Shown piece after piece: positions 11,976 through 24,361 of a stretch of 64,000 nucleotides of DNA (position 1 is its first letter; each line of letters begins with the position of its first letter). The stretch comes from Macrobrachium rosenbergii. Lineage: Eukaryota; Arthropoda; Malacostraca; Decapoda; Palaemonidae. The notes beneath the pieces were generated by a model. The model saw nothing but the letters and a program-made list of their open reading frames with translations, did no database searches and was not told the DNA's origin. Location of the stretch: NCBI RefSeq assembly GCF_040412425.1, contig NC_089742.1, positions 75,827,125 through 75,891,124 of the forward strand, read 5' to 3'. Both the position numbers and the translations under genes were made by a program.

Positions 11976-13119
11976 ATCCGATAGCACTGAGGTGTTATTA
12001 TTCCTGAACATGATTATGCTTCTCGTGTTTTCTGGGTTCTCTTGATGATGAGTGATGCTTCTTTTTGTCGCTTTTTTTTGTGTTCTCCAGTTATAACAGA
12101 GAATGGAGGGAAATGTCGACGTGTTCATTTTAAGTATTTGTCTAGGCTTTTGTCTAGTAAACAAACACGTGGCAGTCGTAGTACTGGCATTGGTAGAAGC
12201 AACAGAAAATTATTTTGTAATATGGGTGGATGTTTTTGATTAGTTGTTTTAGAAATGTAAATAAGACTGTTTTACAATTAAATGAGGTATAAGAAAAAGA
12301 TTCATTTATTTATTTATTTATTATAACAAAAACTTACAACAAAAGTTTCAATAGAAGCCGTTTTAGTAGTGTAACAAGGAAGGTGTAACCTTCAAGTGAT
12401 TGCTGGGAAAGGCTCATTAGCAAAGAGTAAGTAATTGAATTTGGCCATGGAGAAAGCTTGGCTTCGGTTAGCTAGCCGTCCTTTGTGCCATGGCTGCCCC
12501 TGCCGTATGAAGCTCCAGACTGACCAATCAACAGGGACGAGATTGTCTTGTATAATGAGTTTATTTAGACCATCTGTTCGCTGAAAAAAATACATTGTTT
12601 CACAATTGCCTTCAGAAACTTAAGCCATATTGAAAACCAGAACTTTCTAGAAATTCTACCGGAACAAAATAAAAAGACGAGGAGGTTTAATCGATGCAAT
12701 ATCAGACTAACTCGCCTTGTACAATAAAAGCAAGGACACATCCATGATGACCGACCTGAAATAGAGCTTCAGTCACCGGCATTTCATCAAGCAACACGGG
12801 CAAAGACAACAAAACAACCCGTGGAAACAACATCAGTAGCTCGGAAGGAGGCATCCAACCCTCAGCCACCGTCCCTTACTCGGTCCCCTTACTTCCGTCT
12901 CAGTACTGTAGTACCCCCGTCCATAAGTGCTCCCATTATCCCTTCAGCTCTACTCTCCTAGATCTCTGAAACCTTAAGAGCCTGCCAGCGATGAAATCGA
13001 TGGATTTGTTTTCTTCAGGAAGCACTCAAGATACTCCTGTGGCAATTTGTAGATTATATCAGGAGAAAAACACAAATATCTTTTAAGGAGGCAAAAATCC
13101 ACTTCCAGAATTTTCTTAC
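11976..13119. other. Unassigned DNA
   Basis: Short open frames of 65-67 codons on both strands show no known motif. A TTTA-type short tandem repeat lies at about 12304-12322. No repeat family was recognised. Confidence 0.3.
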
Positions 13120-13127
13120 CTTCTGAC

Positions 13128-13180
13128 CACTAGCGGATCCAGAAAAATTTCATAGGGGGGAGGCCACCAATTTTCATATA

Positions 13181-13266
<86 letters not shown>

Positions 13267-13452
13267 ATGTACATATATATTTTTTTCTCAAAATCTTATT
13301 ATTTCAATTGTAGATTTTTTATTTTTGTCCCATTTTTATATTTCTCTTTATGTAATTATTATCTAAATCTTCAATATTATTATTTTGTCATTATTTTTCA
13401 TGGGGGGGCACGTGCCCAGGTGCCCCCCACCCCACCCACGGAACCGCTAGTG
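13128..13452. mobile_element. hAT-type MITE D, copy 1 (325 bp)
   Basis: The ends CACTAGCGGATCC and GGAACCGCTAGTG are inverted repeats. The flanks CTTCTGAC (13120-13127) and CTTCGGAC (13453-13460) form an 8-bp target duplication with one mismatch. Inside are a TA/TG array at about 13182-13270, the block ATCTAAATCTTCAATATTAT, and a G/C-rich GGGGGGGCACGTGCCCAGG palindromic stretch. It is non-coding. 8-bp duplications are the hAT signature. Confidence 0.9.
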
Positions 13453-13974
13453 CTTCGGACCAGATTCTCGTAGCACTTCCATTCACGTTGACTGTCTCGA
13501 TGAACAGAATTTCAGCAGCTGTTAATCATAGTGAATGACAATTGCTCTATTTCTCCTACCAATCTTCTCATTTCCATGTTCGGCTGTCTGTCGTTTTATG
13601 ATAAAGTTTTTCAGTTATTGCTCTGTCTTTCATTTAAATGTTTACTACTTAAACTTGATCACCTGACCTCAGGAAAAGCTAACAAATCATAACTATACAC
13701 TTATATTCTACAGTCCTCCTTAGAGGAGCCAAAGAGGCCACTCGATGGATACATACACAGTTAAGGCGAAAGAATCACTTTTCCTTTTACTAAAAATCAT
13801 CTTTTTCCTCCGTCGATCCCTACCACCGAAAGATAGATCCTTTGCACTGTCGTAACTTTCTTGGGTAAAATGAAATACGGCGTGTTAACGAAGCGGATAT
13901 TCCTGGATTTAACGGCTTTTCTCGTATGATTAATTGATTTGATTTTATGAAATTTAAACTTTTACGACAAATAT
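13453..13974. other. Unassigned DNA
   Basis: No gene or repeat family was recognised. A 98-codon frame on the - strand (13820-14116) has hydrophobic runs but no recognisable domain and overlaps repeat C. Confidence 0.3.
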
Positions 13975-14310
13975 GGGTACAATTTCGGCCATTCAACGCT
14001 GAAAACAGTGAAAAGAGGGAGTTGAAGTAGTTGAAAAGCAAGATGAAGAGATCCAGGAAATAAAGTAGACAAAGTACAAATATTCCATCTAAAGGTGGAG
14101 CTGGAAGAAAGGCCAACAGTTAAACTGACAAATAGTAGTTTGGGAGGCTGGATAGCAAAATTCGAGAAGAGGAGCGGAATAGAGGCAAAGTTGAAGTCTA
14201 AACAGTGTGTGCAGCTAAGAGCTGAAGGAATGCTACAAACACCCTTCAGCGATGCCTACAGTGCATCACGGAAAGAGCACTGACGGCACCAACCCCAACA
14301 GGGTCTCATA
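13975..14310 (+). repeat. Interspersed repeat C, copy 2 (diverged)
   Basis: GGCCATTCAACGCTGAAAA near the start and GCAGCTAAGAGCTGAAGGAA, GCCTACAGTGCATCACGG and GCACTGACGGCACCAACCCC at the end match copy 3 at 25.9 kb in order. The middle is strongly diverged. Confidence 0.55.
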
Positions 14311-14832
14311 GGATAAAGCTTTTCATTTATATTACTGGTTACCTGCGACTCTCCAGGACTCTTTGCTATTTTTCTTTTTCTGTTGCTAACGGTCACCTTA
14401 GTGTTTAGAAGGGTTTCAACTATGGTAATAAAGGATACCTGTCGTTTCTTTTATTAACATCATTATCACGTTCATATCATCAGGATGACGCTCACGGGCT
14501 GGTCTGTGAGCAAGAGTCCTCACTTTGAACTCACAGCGTCAGGTAATAAATGTCACAAAAATAATTATAAGAATACAACCTAACCTAAACATCCCTAATC
14601 CAACCTAGCCTCAGGCACTGGGTACTGTGTGGCTAGGTGGGGACCTTGGACCATCTTGACCTCCTTAACAACCTTTCCCCAAAAAAAACTAATTATTTAC
14701 TCCGGTTAAACACGTAGGCCTAAAAACTTTTTATTTTATTTTATTTTTTTGCGCAACTGTGTTTGTGTCTTGCACAGTGGTCGTAAAATTTAGAAAGGGG
14801 TGGCGTTATTTTCACACCAGTTCTGACCATAA
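14311..14832. other. Unassigned DNA
   Basis: CCTAACCTAAACATCCCTAA and related CCTAACC-like words occur near 14578-14610. No gene was recognised. Confidence 0.3.
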
Positions 14833-15231
14833 ACAAGTAAAAATGAGAGGAAGTTTCCTCGGCGCATTTGGGTTTTCTGTACATCGTATAATCAAGGCAG
14901 CGAAAATAGATCTATCTTTCGGTAGTCTCGGCATAATGCTGTATGAGTCGCGGCCCATGAAACTTTAACGACGGCCCGGTGGTGGCCTGGCATATATCGT
15001 TGGCAGACACACGATCATGGCTAACTTTAACCTTAAATAAAATAAAAAACTACGGAGGCTAGAGGGCTGCAATTTGGTATATTTGATGATTGGAGGGTGG
15101 ATGGTCAAAATACCAATTTACACCCCTCTAGCCTCAGTAGTTTTTAAAATCTGAGGGCGGACAGAAAAAGCGCGGACAGAAAAAAGTGCGGACGGACAGA
15201 CAAAGCCGGCACAATAGTTTTCTTTTCAGAT
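14833..15231 (-). repeat. Element A, copy 2
   Basis: An inverted copy of the folded family. It is nearly complete, from the GTTTTCTTTTCAG head on the right to the ACAAGTAAAAATG end on the left. It includes the insert AAAGATAGATCTATCTTTCGG, itself a hairpin, which is also found in copy 5. Confidence 0.9.
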
Positions 15232-15407
15232 AACTATAAAGGCACAATGAAGGAATTTATAAAAATACGAACTACCAAACCACGTAACTAACCTACCCAA
15301 AACTAAACTAGCATACTATTAAACTTGGGCATTAGGGGAAGCAAAAACTCTCCTAAATGTTATAGTTGGAGAAAATGGCTACTTCCTAGCTTTTTCAGTA
15401 TTAAATT

Positions 15408-15410
<3 letters not shown>
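15232..15410. other. Unassigned spacer
   Basis: Nothing recognisable was seen. Confidence 0.3.

Positions 15411-15497
<87 letters not shown>
15411..15497. repeat. (TA)n array
   Basis: An uninterrupted TA run of about 87 bases. Confidence 0.97.
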
Positions 15498-15499
<2 letters not shown>

Positions 15500-15795
15500 T
15501 TTTAGATATGAAATGAAAGGATATGAAATCTAGTTCCCAAAGCCATAATTACTAATCCATTTGCTTATCAGACAAGATTTTTATTGGAATCTTTGGAAGT
15601 TTTACCCAGATGAGGCATAAGAACAGGATGTTCCTTGCATCAAATGACCATTTGCTCACATTAAGCGCTTGGGCAAGTTGGACCCAAGTGTGGCTTGGGC
15701 TATAAAGCAGTTAATGGAGACCCTTGATTACAAAATTATTGCATTTTTGTGAAGGTGCTCAACAGTACAGTCATGCGTACTGCCCGACTCACTTT
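15498..15795. other. Unassigned DNA
   Basis: No feature was recognised. Confidence 0.3.
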
Positions 15796-15796
15796 T

Positions 15797-16147
15797 AGTT
15801 TTCTGTGTAAGAAAACTATTGAGATGGCTCTGTCTTTCCGTCCGCACTTTTTCTGCCCGCACTATTTCTGTCTGCACTCAGATCTTAAAAATTACAGAGG
15901 CAAGAGGGTTGCAAATTGGTATGATGATCATCCACCCTCCAATCATCAAACATACCAAATTGCAGCCCTCTAGCCTTAGTAGTTTTTTAAAATTTTATTT
16001 AAGGTTAAAGTTAGCCATGATCGTGCGTCTGGTAACGTTATGGGACAGGCCACCACCGGGCCATGGCTAAAAGTGCCATTGGCCGCGGCTCGTACAGCAT
16101 CATACGCTGTACAGAAAACTGTTCCTTCGGTGCATTTTTTACTTGGT
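15797..16147 (+). repeat. Element A, copy 3
   Basis: Begins with the AGTTTTCTGTGTAAGAAAACT head hairpin. The central hairpin, the GGCCACCACCGGGCC block and TACAGCATCATACGCTGTA all follow. It ends ATTTTTTACTTG. Several overlapping open frames here are shadows of the element. Confidence 0.9.
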
Positions 16148-16621
16148 TTTTTTTTGGCAAATACCCACTTGGGGCCATTTCACTTCCTGATTGCTTGTTT
16201 GATGCTGGTGAGTTTATTTGCTTGGGATGTCCTTCCCATCAGATGATCAGGGCTTACACATACTCGAATTACGGGCGGAGAACCAAGCACGGGCTTTATT
16301 CGAATGGTCAGAGATCTTAAAATTAAGATCTTCCTTTAATTCCTTATATTCTATCACTGGCATTTTAATTACTGATACCACCGTCACTGGCTGCCTGTTA
16401 CTTTTCCTAGCACAAGTCTTTCTTAGCCTCGTGGCTATCATGAACATTTTTCATTTTCCCTCGGCTGCATTACTATTCTGATTCCTTTTCTCTAGCTTGA
16501 TAAGGCACAATGAAAGGATGGGTAAGGCTCACCGAGGGAAGTGACCGACCTCTGCCTGTTTAATGAAGGAGGGTTATGTGTGTTAGCGTAAAAAGAAACA
16601 GGGAAAAAAAATTAAGTATAT
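16148..16621. other. Unassigned DNA
   Basis: Several overlapping frames of 66-87 codons are open here on both strands. None has a recognisable domain and all lack clear start context. Confidence 0.3.
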
Positions 16622-16797
16622 TGAGCTGGTTAACAGCTCTCCTAGGGCTGGCCCGAAGGATTAGATTTATTTTAAGTGGCTAAGAACCAGCTGGTTACCT
16701 AGCAACTGAACCTACAGCTTATTGTGGAATCCGAACCACATTATGACGAGAAATGAATTTCTATCACCAGAAATAAATTCCTCTAATAAGCAGAAAA
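16622..16797 (-). repeat. SINE S1, 5'-truncated copy
   Basis: Shares AACAGCTCTCCTAGGGCTGG, CCCGAAGGATTAG, GGTTACCTAGCAAC and GTGGAATCCGAACCACATTA with the full copies near 31, 35 and 38 kb, in inverted orientation. The tRNA-like head is missing: the match stops at AAATTCCTCTAA. Confidence 0.85.
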
Positions 16798-16983
16798 GCA
16801 CAGCGCCTAGTAGCTAAAAGAAAGAGACGGTCACTGAACATTTTTTTAATGATATCTGGAAGGAGGCTGAAACATCCATTAGATTTCAGTCAAGTGTCCA
16901 AAAGCCATCAACGGGTGTTCTGCTCTTAATGTATGCAGAAGTGGAGCTGTGGCAGCCTAACCTCCCTTTCATCATCATCCATC

Positions 16984-17027
<44 letters not shown>

Positions 17028-17158
17028 CGTGATATTTATTTCTTTGACTTGAACATCCTGAAAAATCGCCTTTATTGATGTTAAAAGGATCATAAACCTT
17101 ACGTTCTGAGTCTACTTCATGCTCTTCAAATTTAAGTCGCGCGAATGCCCACTGATAG

Positions 17159-17220
<62 letters not shown>

Positions 17221-17300
17221 TTGAAAAGAAGGAAGAGAAAAAGGAACTCATTCAAACAGTAGTGATGGAAATCAATTTTGGGGGTGGGGGTGGAAGGTGG

Positions 17301-17374
<74 letters not shown>

Positions 17375-18045
17375 GAAATATTTTAAATTCTGGACATGGT
17401 CGCTCAGCACAGAAAATACAATGATTCTTGTCGCGTCATTTTTCTCATTGCGATAAATAGGAAAACTCAAAGCCACGCTTACTTCTGAATAAAAGCAAAA
17501 CCGCATATGTGTGGAATCAAACGGTATTTTTATATACAAACAGCAAATGCAACATTCTTTGTTCTAAATAATAATGAGCATTCGGAACTTTTAACTTAGC
17601 AAAAAGAATACTGCAATTGTCAATTGATGTTGAGATATTTTATTACTGAAAAATTTATTTTGTATTGAATTATACTTGAAATGCATTTGGAGCCTACACA
17701 TTCGAAGAATGATAATTCAGTGTAAAATAAACTTTCATTTCTGAATGCTTTCACCGACAATTACTGATACTCACTCTAAATTCAAGGTGAAAGGTCATTT
17801 AGAGTGATGAATAACCGGAAAATTTCAATATATTGCTAAGATTGGCCACTGAGATGTAAATTAAAAATATATGTGGGAAGTCACACTTGAACGTTAAAAT
17901 TCTGAATTACTGAATGGTTATCAAGAAAATACCTACTACTTTATGGTCATTTCATTTCACTTCTTTACCTTGTCTAACACCGTTTTTCTTTGGCCTTTCT
18001 TAAGTATTTTTTATTTAGTTATGAAGACATAAAGACATGCATGAA
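16798..18045. repeat. GA and CT arrays in otherwise unassigned DNA
   Basis: Arrays: (GA)n 16986-17023, (CT)n 17161-17218 and (CT)n 17307-17370. A G-rich GGGGGTGGGGGTGGAAGG tract lies between the two CT runs. From 17380 to 18045 no feature was recognised. Confidence 0.9.
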
Positions 18046-18115
18046 TTGTGTGGGTCAGTTGGTAGTGCCCTTATCTTTCATTTGAGAGACATAGGTTCGA
18101 TTCCGATGTGAGTTA
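18046..18115 (+). repeat. tRNA-like SINE head (third tRNA-derived family)
   Basis: GTCAGTTGGTAGTGC resembles a tRNA D-arm (A box), and GGTTCGATTCC is a perfect B box 35 bases downstream. No convincing anticodon stem or acceptor pairing can be drawn and a TA array follows directly. It is therefore read as a tRNA-derived SINE fragment and not as a tRNA gene. Confidence 0.6.
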
Positions 18116-18127
18116 GGAATTAATATA

Positions 18128-18139
18128 CGTATATATATA

Positions 18140-18226
<87 letters not shown>
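18128..18226. repeat. (TA)n array
   Basis: About 95 bases of nearly pure TA, ending exactly at the foldback. Confidence 0.95.
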
Positions 18227-18229
<3 letters not shown>

Positions 18230-18426
18230 AATGTCGTTTAATATCCAATTCACGCTACTTCGGGGATATCCCCGATGGGGAACTATCACCGAAGGGGAAT
18301 TTATAAGTGATAATTGGATCGACCCGGCACTACCGATCCATTTATCATTTATAAATTCCGCTTCGGTGAATAATCCCCATCGGGGAAATTCCCGAAATAG
18401 CGTGAATTGATATTAAACAACATTTG
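18227..18426. mobile_element. 200-bp foldback / MITE
   Basis: Almost the whole segment is one imperfect palindrome. The left end ACAAATGTCGTTTAATATC pairs with GATATTAAACAACATTTGT at the right. CCCCGATGGGGA and TCCCCATCGGGG pair inside. The centre is GGATCG...CGATCC at 18317-18340. It is bounded on the left by a TA array and 50 bases from another on the right. Non-coding. Confidence 0.85.
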
Positions 18427-18468
18427 TAGCTTCATGATTGTATATAATCACGGTGTGATAAAAAATTC

Positions 18469-19198
<730 letters not shown>

Positions 19199-19672
19199 TA
19201 GTTCTCTGTAAAAGAAAACTATTGAGGTGGCGATTTGTCTGTCGGTCCGCTTTTTCTGTCCGCACTCAGATCTTAAAAACTACTGAGGCTAGAGGCTTCA
19301 AATTGGTATGTTGATCATCCACCCTCCAATCATCAAACATACCAAATTGTAGCCCTCTAGCCTCAGTAGTTTTTAGTTTATTTAAGGTAAAAGTTAGCCA
19401 TGGTCGTGCGTCTGGCACCGTTATAGGTGCCAACAACACAGGTCACCACAGGGCTGTGGCTAAAAGTTTCACGGACCGCGGCTGAGAGTTTCATGGGCCG
19501 TGGCTGAAAGTTTCATGGGCCGAGCTGAGAGTTTCATGGGCCGTGGCCGAGAGTTTCATACAGCACTATACGCTGTACAGAACACAGTGTGTTCTGTACA
19601 GCGTATAGTGCTGTATGAAACTCTCGGCCACGGCCCATGAAACTTCGGCGCATTTTTTACTTGTTTTCTTCT
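19199..19672 (+). repeat. Element A, copy 4, with internal palindrome
   Basis: The head hairpin, central hairpin and GTTAGCCATGGTCGTGCGTC block are present. The GTTTCATGGGCCGTGGC block is repeated four times in tandem. The TACAGCACTATACGCTGTA segment is then duplicated head-to-head, forming the perfect palindrome listed at 19530-19644, before the usual GCGCATTTTTTACTTG end. Confidence 0.9.
19530..19644. repeat. Perfect 115-bp palindrome (57-bp arms, 1-base centre)
   Basis: Arms 19530-19586 and 19588-19644 are exact reverse complements around a single G at 19587. Pairing stops at the next base on each side. It arose inside element A copy 4. Confidence 0.95.
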
Positions 19673-20344
19673 GACTTGAGTTGTATTTCTTATTGAAATA
19701 CTGAACAAAAACGACCCAGTGTTATGAAGAATGAGATTTGATAATGAATAGGTCCAGTGCTTTCACATTTATTAGGTCTCATTGATTTTACCGTGAACAA
19801 GTTAAAAACTCACAATATAAAGAACGCTGTGTATGACAACGAAATATATTCATAGAATTTTTGGGAATAAGTAAGAAAGCATAACACGCCGTTCCAAATC
19901 AGGATTATTGTACTTACCTCCATAACATCTAATCCCTAAGTTTCTGACAGAAACCGTTAAACGTAACCACTTTTGTTTTGCTCGTTACCCGATGCAACTT
20001 ACATCTTACAGGAACTGCTATAGTCGATTGATGAATTTAAGATTTGATTTATTACCAAGACTCAACGTGAATGAAAAAAGATAAAAGCAATAGCGATAAT
20101 CGGATAGTTGGGCACGAGCCACTTATTATTTTAGTATTTTACCTCTCCAGCATTTAGCATTGAATATGGAGTACTTAAAAGATGACAACTAATGAAATGA
20201 TTATTAGCAATGGCCCTTAAAGGAAAGTATATTTTATTCCTAACTCGTATTATTTTCATCATTTATAGCCATTTCATGTGCTGAGTTTCAAATCTATTCT
20301 CAAGTAAAATTTCGTGTAATTTATATCATCTTTTCCTGTGGTAG
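19673..20344. other. Unassigned DNA
   Basis: No gene or repeat family was recognised. Confidence 0.3.
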
Positions 20345-20355
20345 CTGTTATTTTA

Positions 20356-20367
20356 TCTCTCTCTCTG

Positions 20368-20410
<43 letters not shown>

Positions 20411-20411
20411 G
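20356..20411. repeat. (CT)n array
   Basis: Imperfect CT run with two interruptions. Confidence 0.93.
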
Positions 20412-20744
20412 GAGTGTTTGTGAAAGATATAACAGTTTGCTTAATAGCATCTCAGGATGAAGATCATCTCTCATAAATACCGATAATTAAGTAGGAGAGA
20501 GAATGAGGCCACTCTATCTCCCGGAAAACGAGGGTCGAGGTTGAAAGCATAGATCAGATATCATTAATCTCCCGAGTCGAAGGGAAGTGAATGCAATTAG
20601 TGTCTCTCTCCTGCCTCCTGCACCTTAACCAAGAACGAGGCCTACTTCACGAATGTGAATTTCTGTAGTTTTGCAACATCTGGGCTTTGAAAATCTTTGC
20701 ATGATTACACTATTTTAAGTGTAAGACTTGTGTTTCATGTATTG
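20412..20744. other. Unassigned DNA
   Basis: No feature was recognised. Confidence 0.3.
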
Positions 20745-20771
20745 TCTCTCTCTCTCTCTCTCTCTTTCTTT

Positions 20772-20845
<74 letters not shown>
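20745..20845. repeat. (CT)n then (TA)n arrays
   Basis: CT at 20745-20768 and TA at 20778-20845. Confidence 0.95.
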
Positions 20846-20846
<1 letters not shown>

Positions 20847-20852
20847 TATCTA

Positions 20853-20916
20853 GTTCTTCCTAATTACAGATATATATTTATATGTATATTATATATAATC
20901 TGTAATTAGGAAGAAC
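20853..20916. repeat. Perfect hairpin with 19-bp arms
   Basis: GTTCTTCCTAATTACAGAT (20853-20871) and its exact complement (20898-20916) flank a 26-base AT-only loop. It lies directly after a TA array. Confidence 0.9.
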
Positions 20917-22055
20917 AAGAAACTCCAGTTTTGGGACGTACATTTCTCTAAGTGCATTTGTATCTATTATCTCCGTGTTCGCGGGCACAGTTCGGTTATT
21001 AATCCAGTTAAATCAGAAAAATTCTTTTGTGGGAACGAAATACATTATAATCAATGACAGCAGCCACTGAGATATTTGTTGTGCAACTTACGAAAAAAAG
21101 GAACTTGCTGTTTATGTCAGCAGTCATATGTATAATAGGTAAGCAGTCTTACCAAAAACGTAAATGATACATCCAGGGTGACGTAAGCTTTCCTTCGAGA
21201 ATTTGATAAACCTGTTTAAAGTTAGGTATATAGGTTAATTTAAATGATTGTCTAAGTTAAGAGGAAAATGTAGAAATTGCTAGAATTGTCCCTGAAAATA
21301 ATCTAAGTATAATGTTCCTAAATATTAACTACCTTCCTGGTACTTAGTCATTTGCAGTAAGAACCCTGTCCTCGACATACCTGGGTGCCGGCGGGGGCAG
21401 GGGCTACCGCATAGATATTTGTGTCTATGTGCAACTGTTAGTCGCCAGCACTGCCATCTATGAAGAGAAAGGAGAGGCAAGTTGTACGCAAGAGGCAGAG
21501 CTGTCGGAACAATTCTTAATATCCTCTGCTTTATATATTAATACGAGTGAGATTTTGGTCTACCTTTGTCTCGCTTTTGCAACTGTCTTACGTATGTTCC
21601 TGTCACTACTCTGTTGGAATCCCTTTCATGCCCTTATTCCAACTTGTTGGTTGCAGTATAAATTTTACCCAGTTAACAAGCTCTTATATTCCTCTAATCT
21701 GACTTCTAGGCACCTGCCCATTTCCTACACGTTACATTAAAGTCAAGATAAAGAAAGCAATACACTCCAACATTTTTTACTCTCTCTTGTCTTACTATTC
21801 CTGACCCATCTGTGTCTTAAAGCGTCACTAAACTTGAGGAAAATATTTAAACATTATTTTTCTCACCACTACTATTCAGCATATTCATCACCTTTTTCAT
21901 AAGGTTCAGTCCTATCGAAACATCTTATGAGTAAGTGCCGTGGGTAATGTAATTTTTTAGAGGTAATGAAAATAATTTTGTCTTCATCTGTGTACTGAGG
22001 GTAAAATTTTTAACACTCGAAAAAATTTCAAAATTAATAGTACTTCTCAATATCT

Positions 22056-22057
<2 letters not shown>
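20917..22057. other. Unassigned DNA with one 103-codon frame
   Basis: A + frame at 21429-21740 is open for 103 codons with mixed composition and a hydrophobic middle, but has no recognisable domain or start context. Nothing else was identified. Confidence 0.25.
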
Positions 22058-22127
<70 letters not shown>

Positions 22128-22136
22128 AGAGAGAGA
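22058..22136. repeat. (GA)n array
   Basis: About 78 bases of GA with one GGGG interruption near its right end. Confidence 0.96.
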
Positions 22137-22902
22137 TTTTGGCACTGGCGTTTTTTCTATATACCTTGAACAAAAAACCCAGGCTGGTTTTATTATTAAT
22201 TACAAGAACACTTGAAAAGGAAATTTCCCCTCTTTTTAAATTCAACAGTGAATTTCCTTCCGGCGAGACATTGTTAATGGTTGATATGAACTAATTTAGA
22301 CAATCTTTATCTCTCTGAAATAAAAATAATATAATGAAAAACATATTTAACCGAAATTCCAGAAATATTGGCTGGTACTATCAAATATAGACTAAAAACT
22401 CATGAACAAATTAGCAAGGATGGGGGAAGCAGGGGATCCCATAGCCACGTGGCTCGTAATTTCTTTTGGTAAATATCACCTAAAAATGCAAATTATTGTA
22501 TCAACGCAATGCTTAATTAGTTCAATATATATGTTTAACAGGAATAGGGTGGGAAAGCATATCAGATGATGATCCTCTGGGTTCTCTAAAACAAACTGCA
22601 AAGTCACATTGGTAAATAAAATTGTCTTGCCAGTGCTAATAATTCTGTCATAAATTAGAATTGGTGGCTCTCCTATGTCTTCACCGAAGTCAGTTTTGGC
22701 TATTATTTCAACTATACTTCTTACTATGTGTATGAACAGAATTTGTAAGTAAATTTTCTGTCATCATTTAAGTCTGAAGGAGCTGGTCCGTGGCAAGTGA
22801 AAGCTCAGTTTTATTAAGTCACCGACAGAAAATTTACATTATTGTGGATTTATCATAAATATATTTATATTTATGTATATATAACTATATACACATATTA
22901 CA
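22137..22902. other. Unassigned AT-rich DNA
   Basis: No gene or repeat family was recognised. Confidence 0.3.

Positions 22903-22993
<91 letters not shown>
22903..22993. repeat. (TA)n array
   Basis: About 90 bases of TA. Confidence 0.97.
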
Positions 22994-23000
<7 letters not shown>

Positions 23001-23189
23001 TACAAAAAAAATGACTTTTCCTTTTAGAAGGAATGCTTCTAGGAGCGTTAGCCTTCCGGCTCTCAGACAGTCTTTCTTTGATGAGGTTGTTGACCATTTG
23101 TCCTTTTCCGGTCAGGCTACTAAAACAACAGTTGACGAGCCGCCAGAGGATAATCCACTGTTTAGATAAACATGGGTAGAATATATATT

Positions 23190-23566
23190 AGTTTTCTGTA
23201 AAAGAAGACTATTGTGCCGGCTTTGTCTGTCCGTCCTCCCTCAGATCTTAAAAACTACTGGGGCTAGAGGGCTGCAAATTGGTATGTTGATCATCCACCC
23301 TCAAATCATCAAACATAACAAATTGCAACCCTCTAGCCTCTGTAGTTTTTATTTTATTTAAGGTTAAAGTTAGCCATGATCGTGCATCTAGCAACGCCAT
23401 AGGACATGCCACTACCGGGCCGTGGTTAAAGATTCATGGGTGCGGCTCATACAGCATTATACCTGGACCACCGAAAGATAGATCTATTTTCGGTGGCCTT
23501 GATTATACGCTGTACAGGAAACTCACTTGCGCTGAAGAAAGTTTGGCGCATTTTTTACTTGTTTTT
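23190..23566 (+). repeat. Element A, copy 5
   Basis: Complete from GTTTTCTGTAAAAGAAGACT to GCGCATTTTTTACTTG. It carries the same ACCGAAAGATAGATCTATTT insert as copy 2, so these two form a subfamily. Confidence 0.92.

Positions 23567-24358
<792 letters not shown>

Positions 24359-24361
<3 letters not shown>

Noticed and set aside
18046..18115. Functional tRNA gene
   Set aside because: The B box is perfect, but no acceptor stem or convincing anticodon arm can be paired; a SINE head is more likely.
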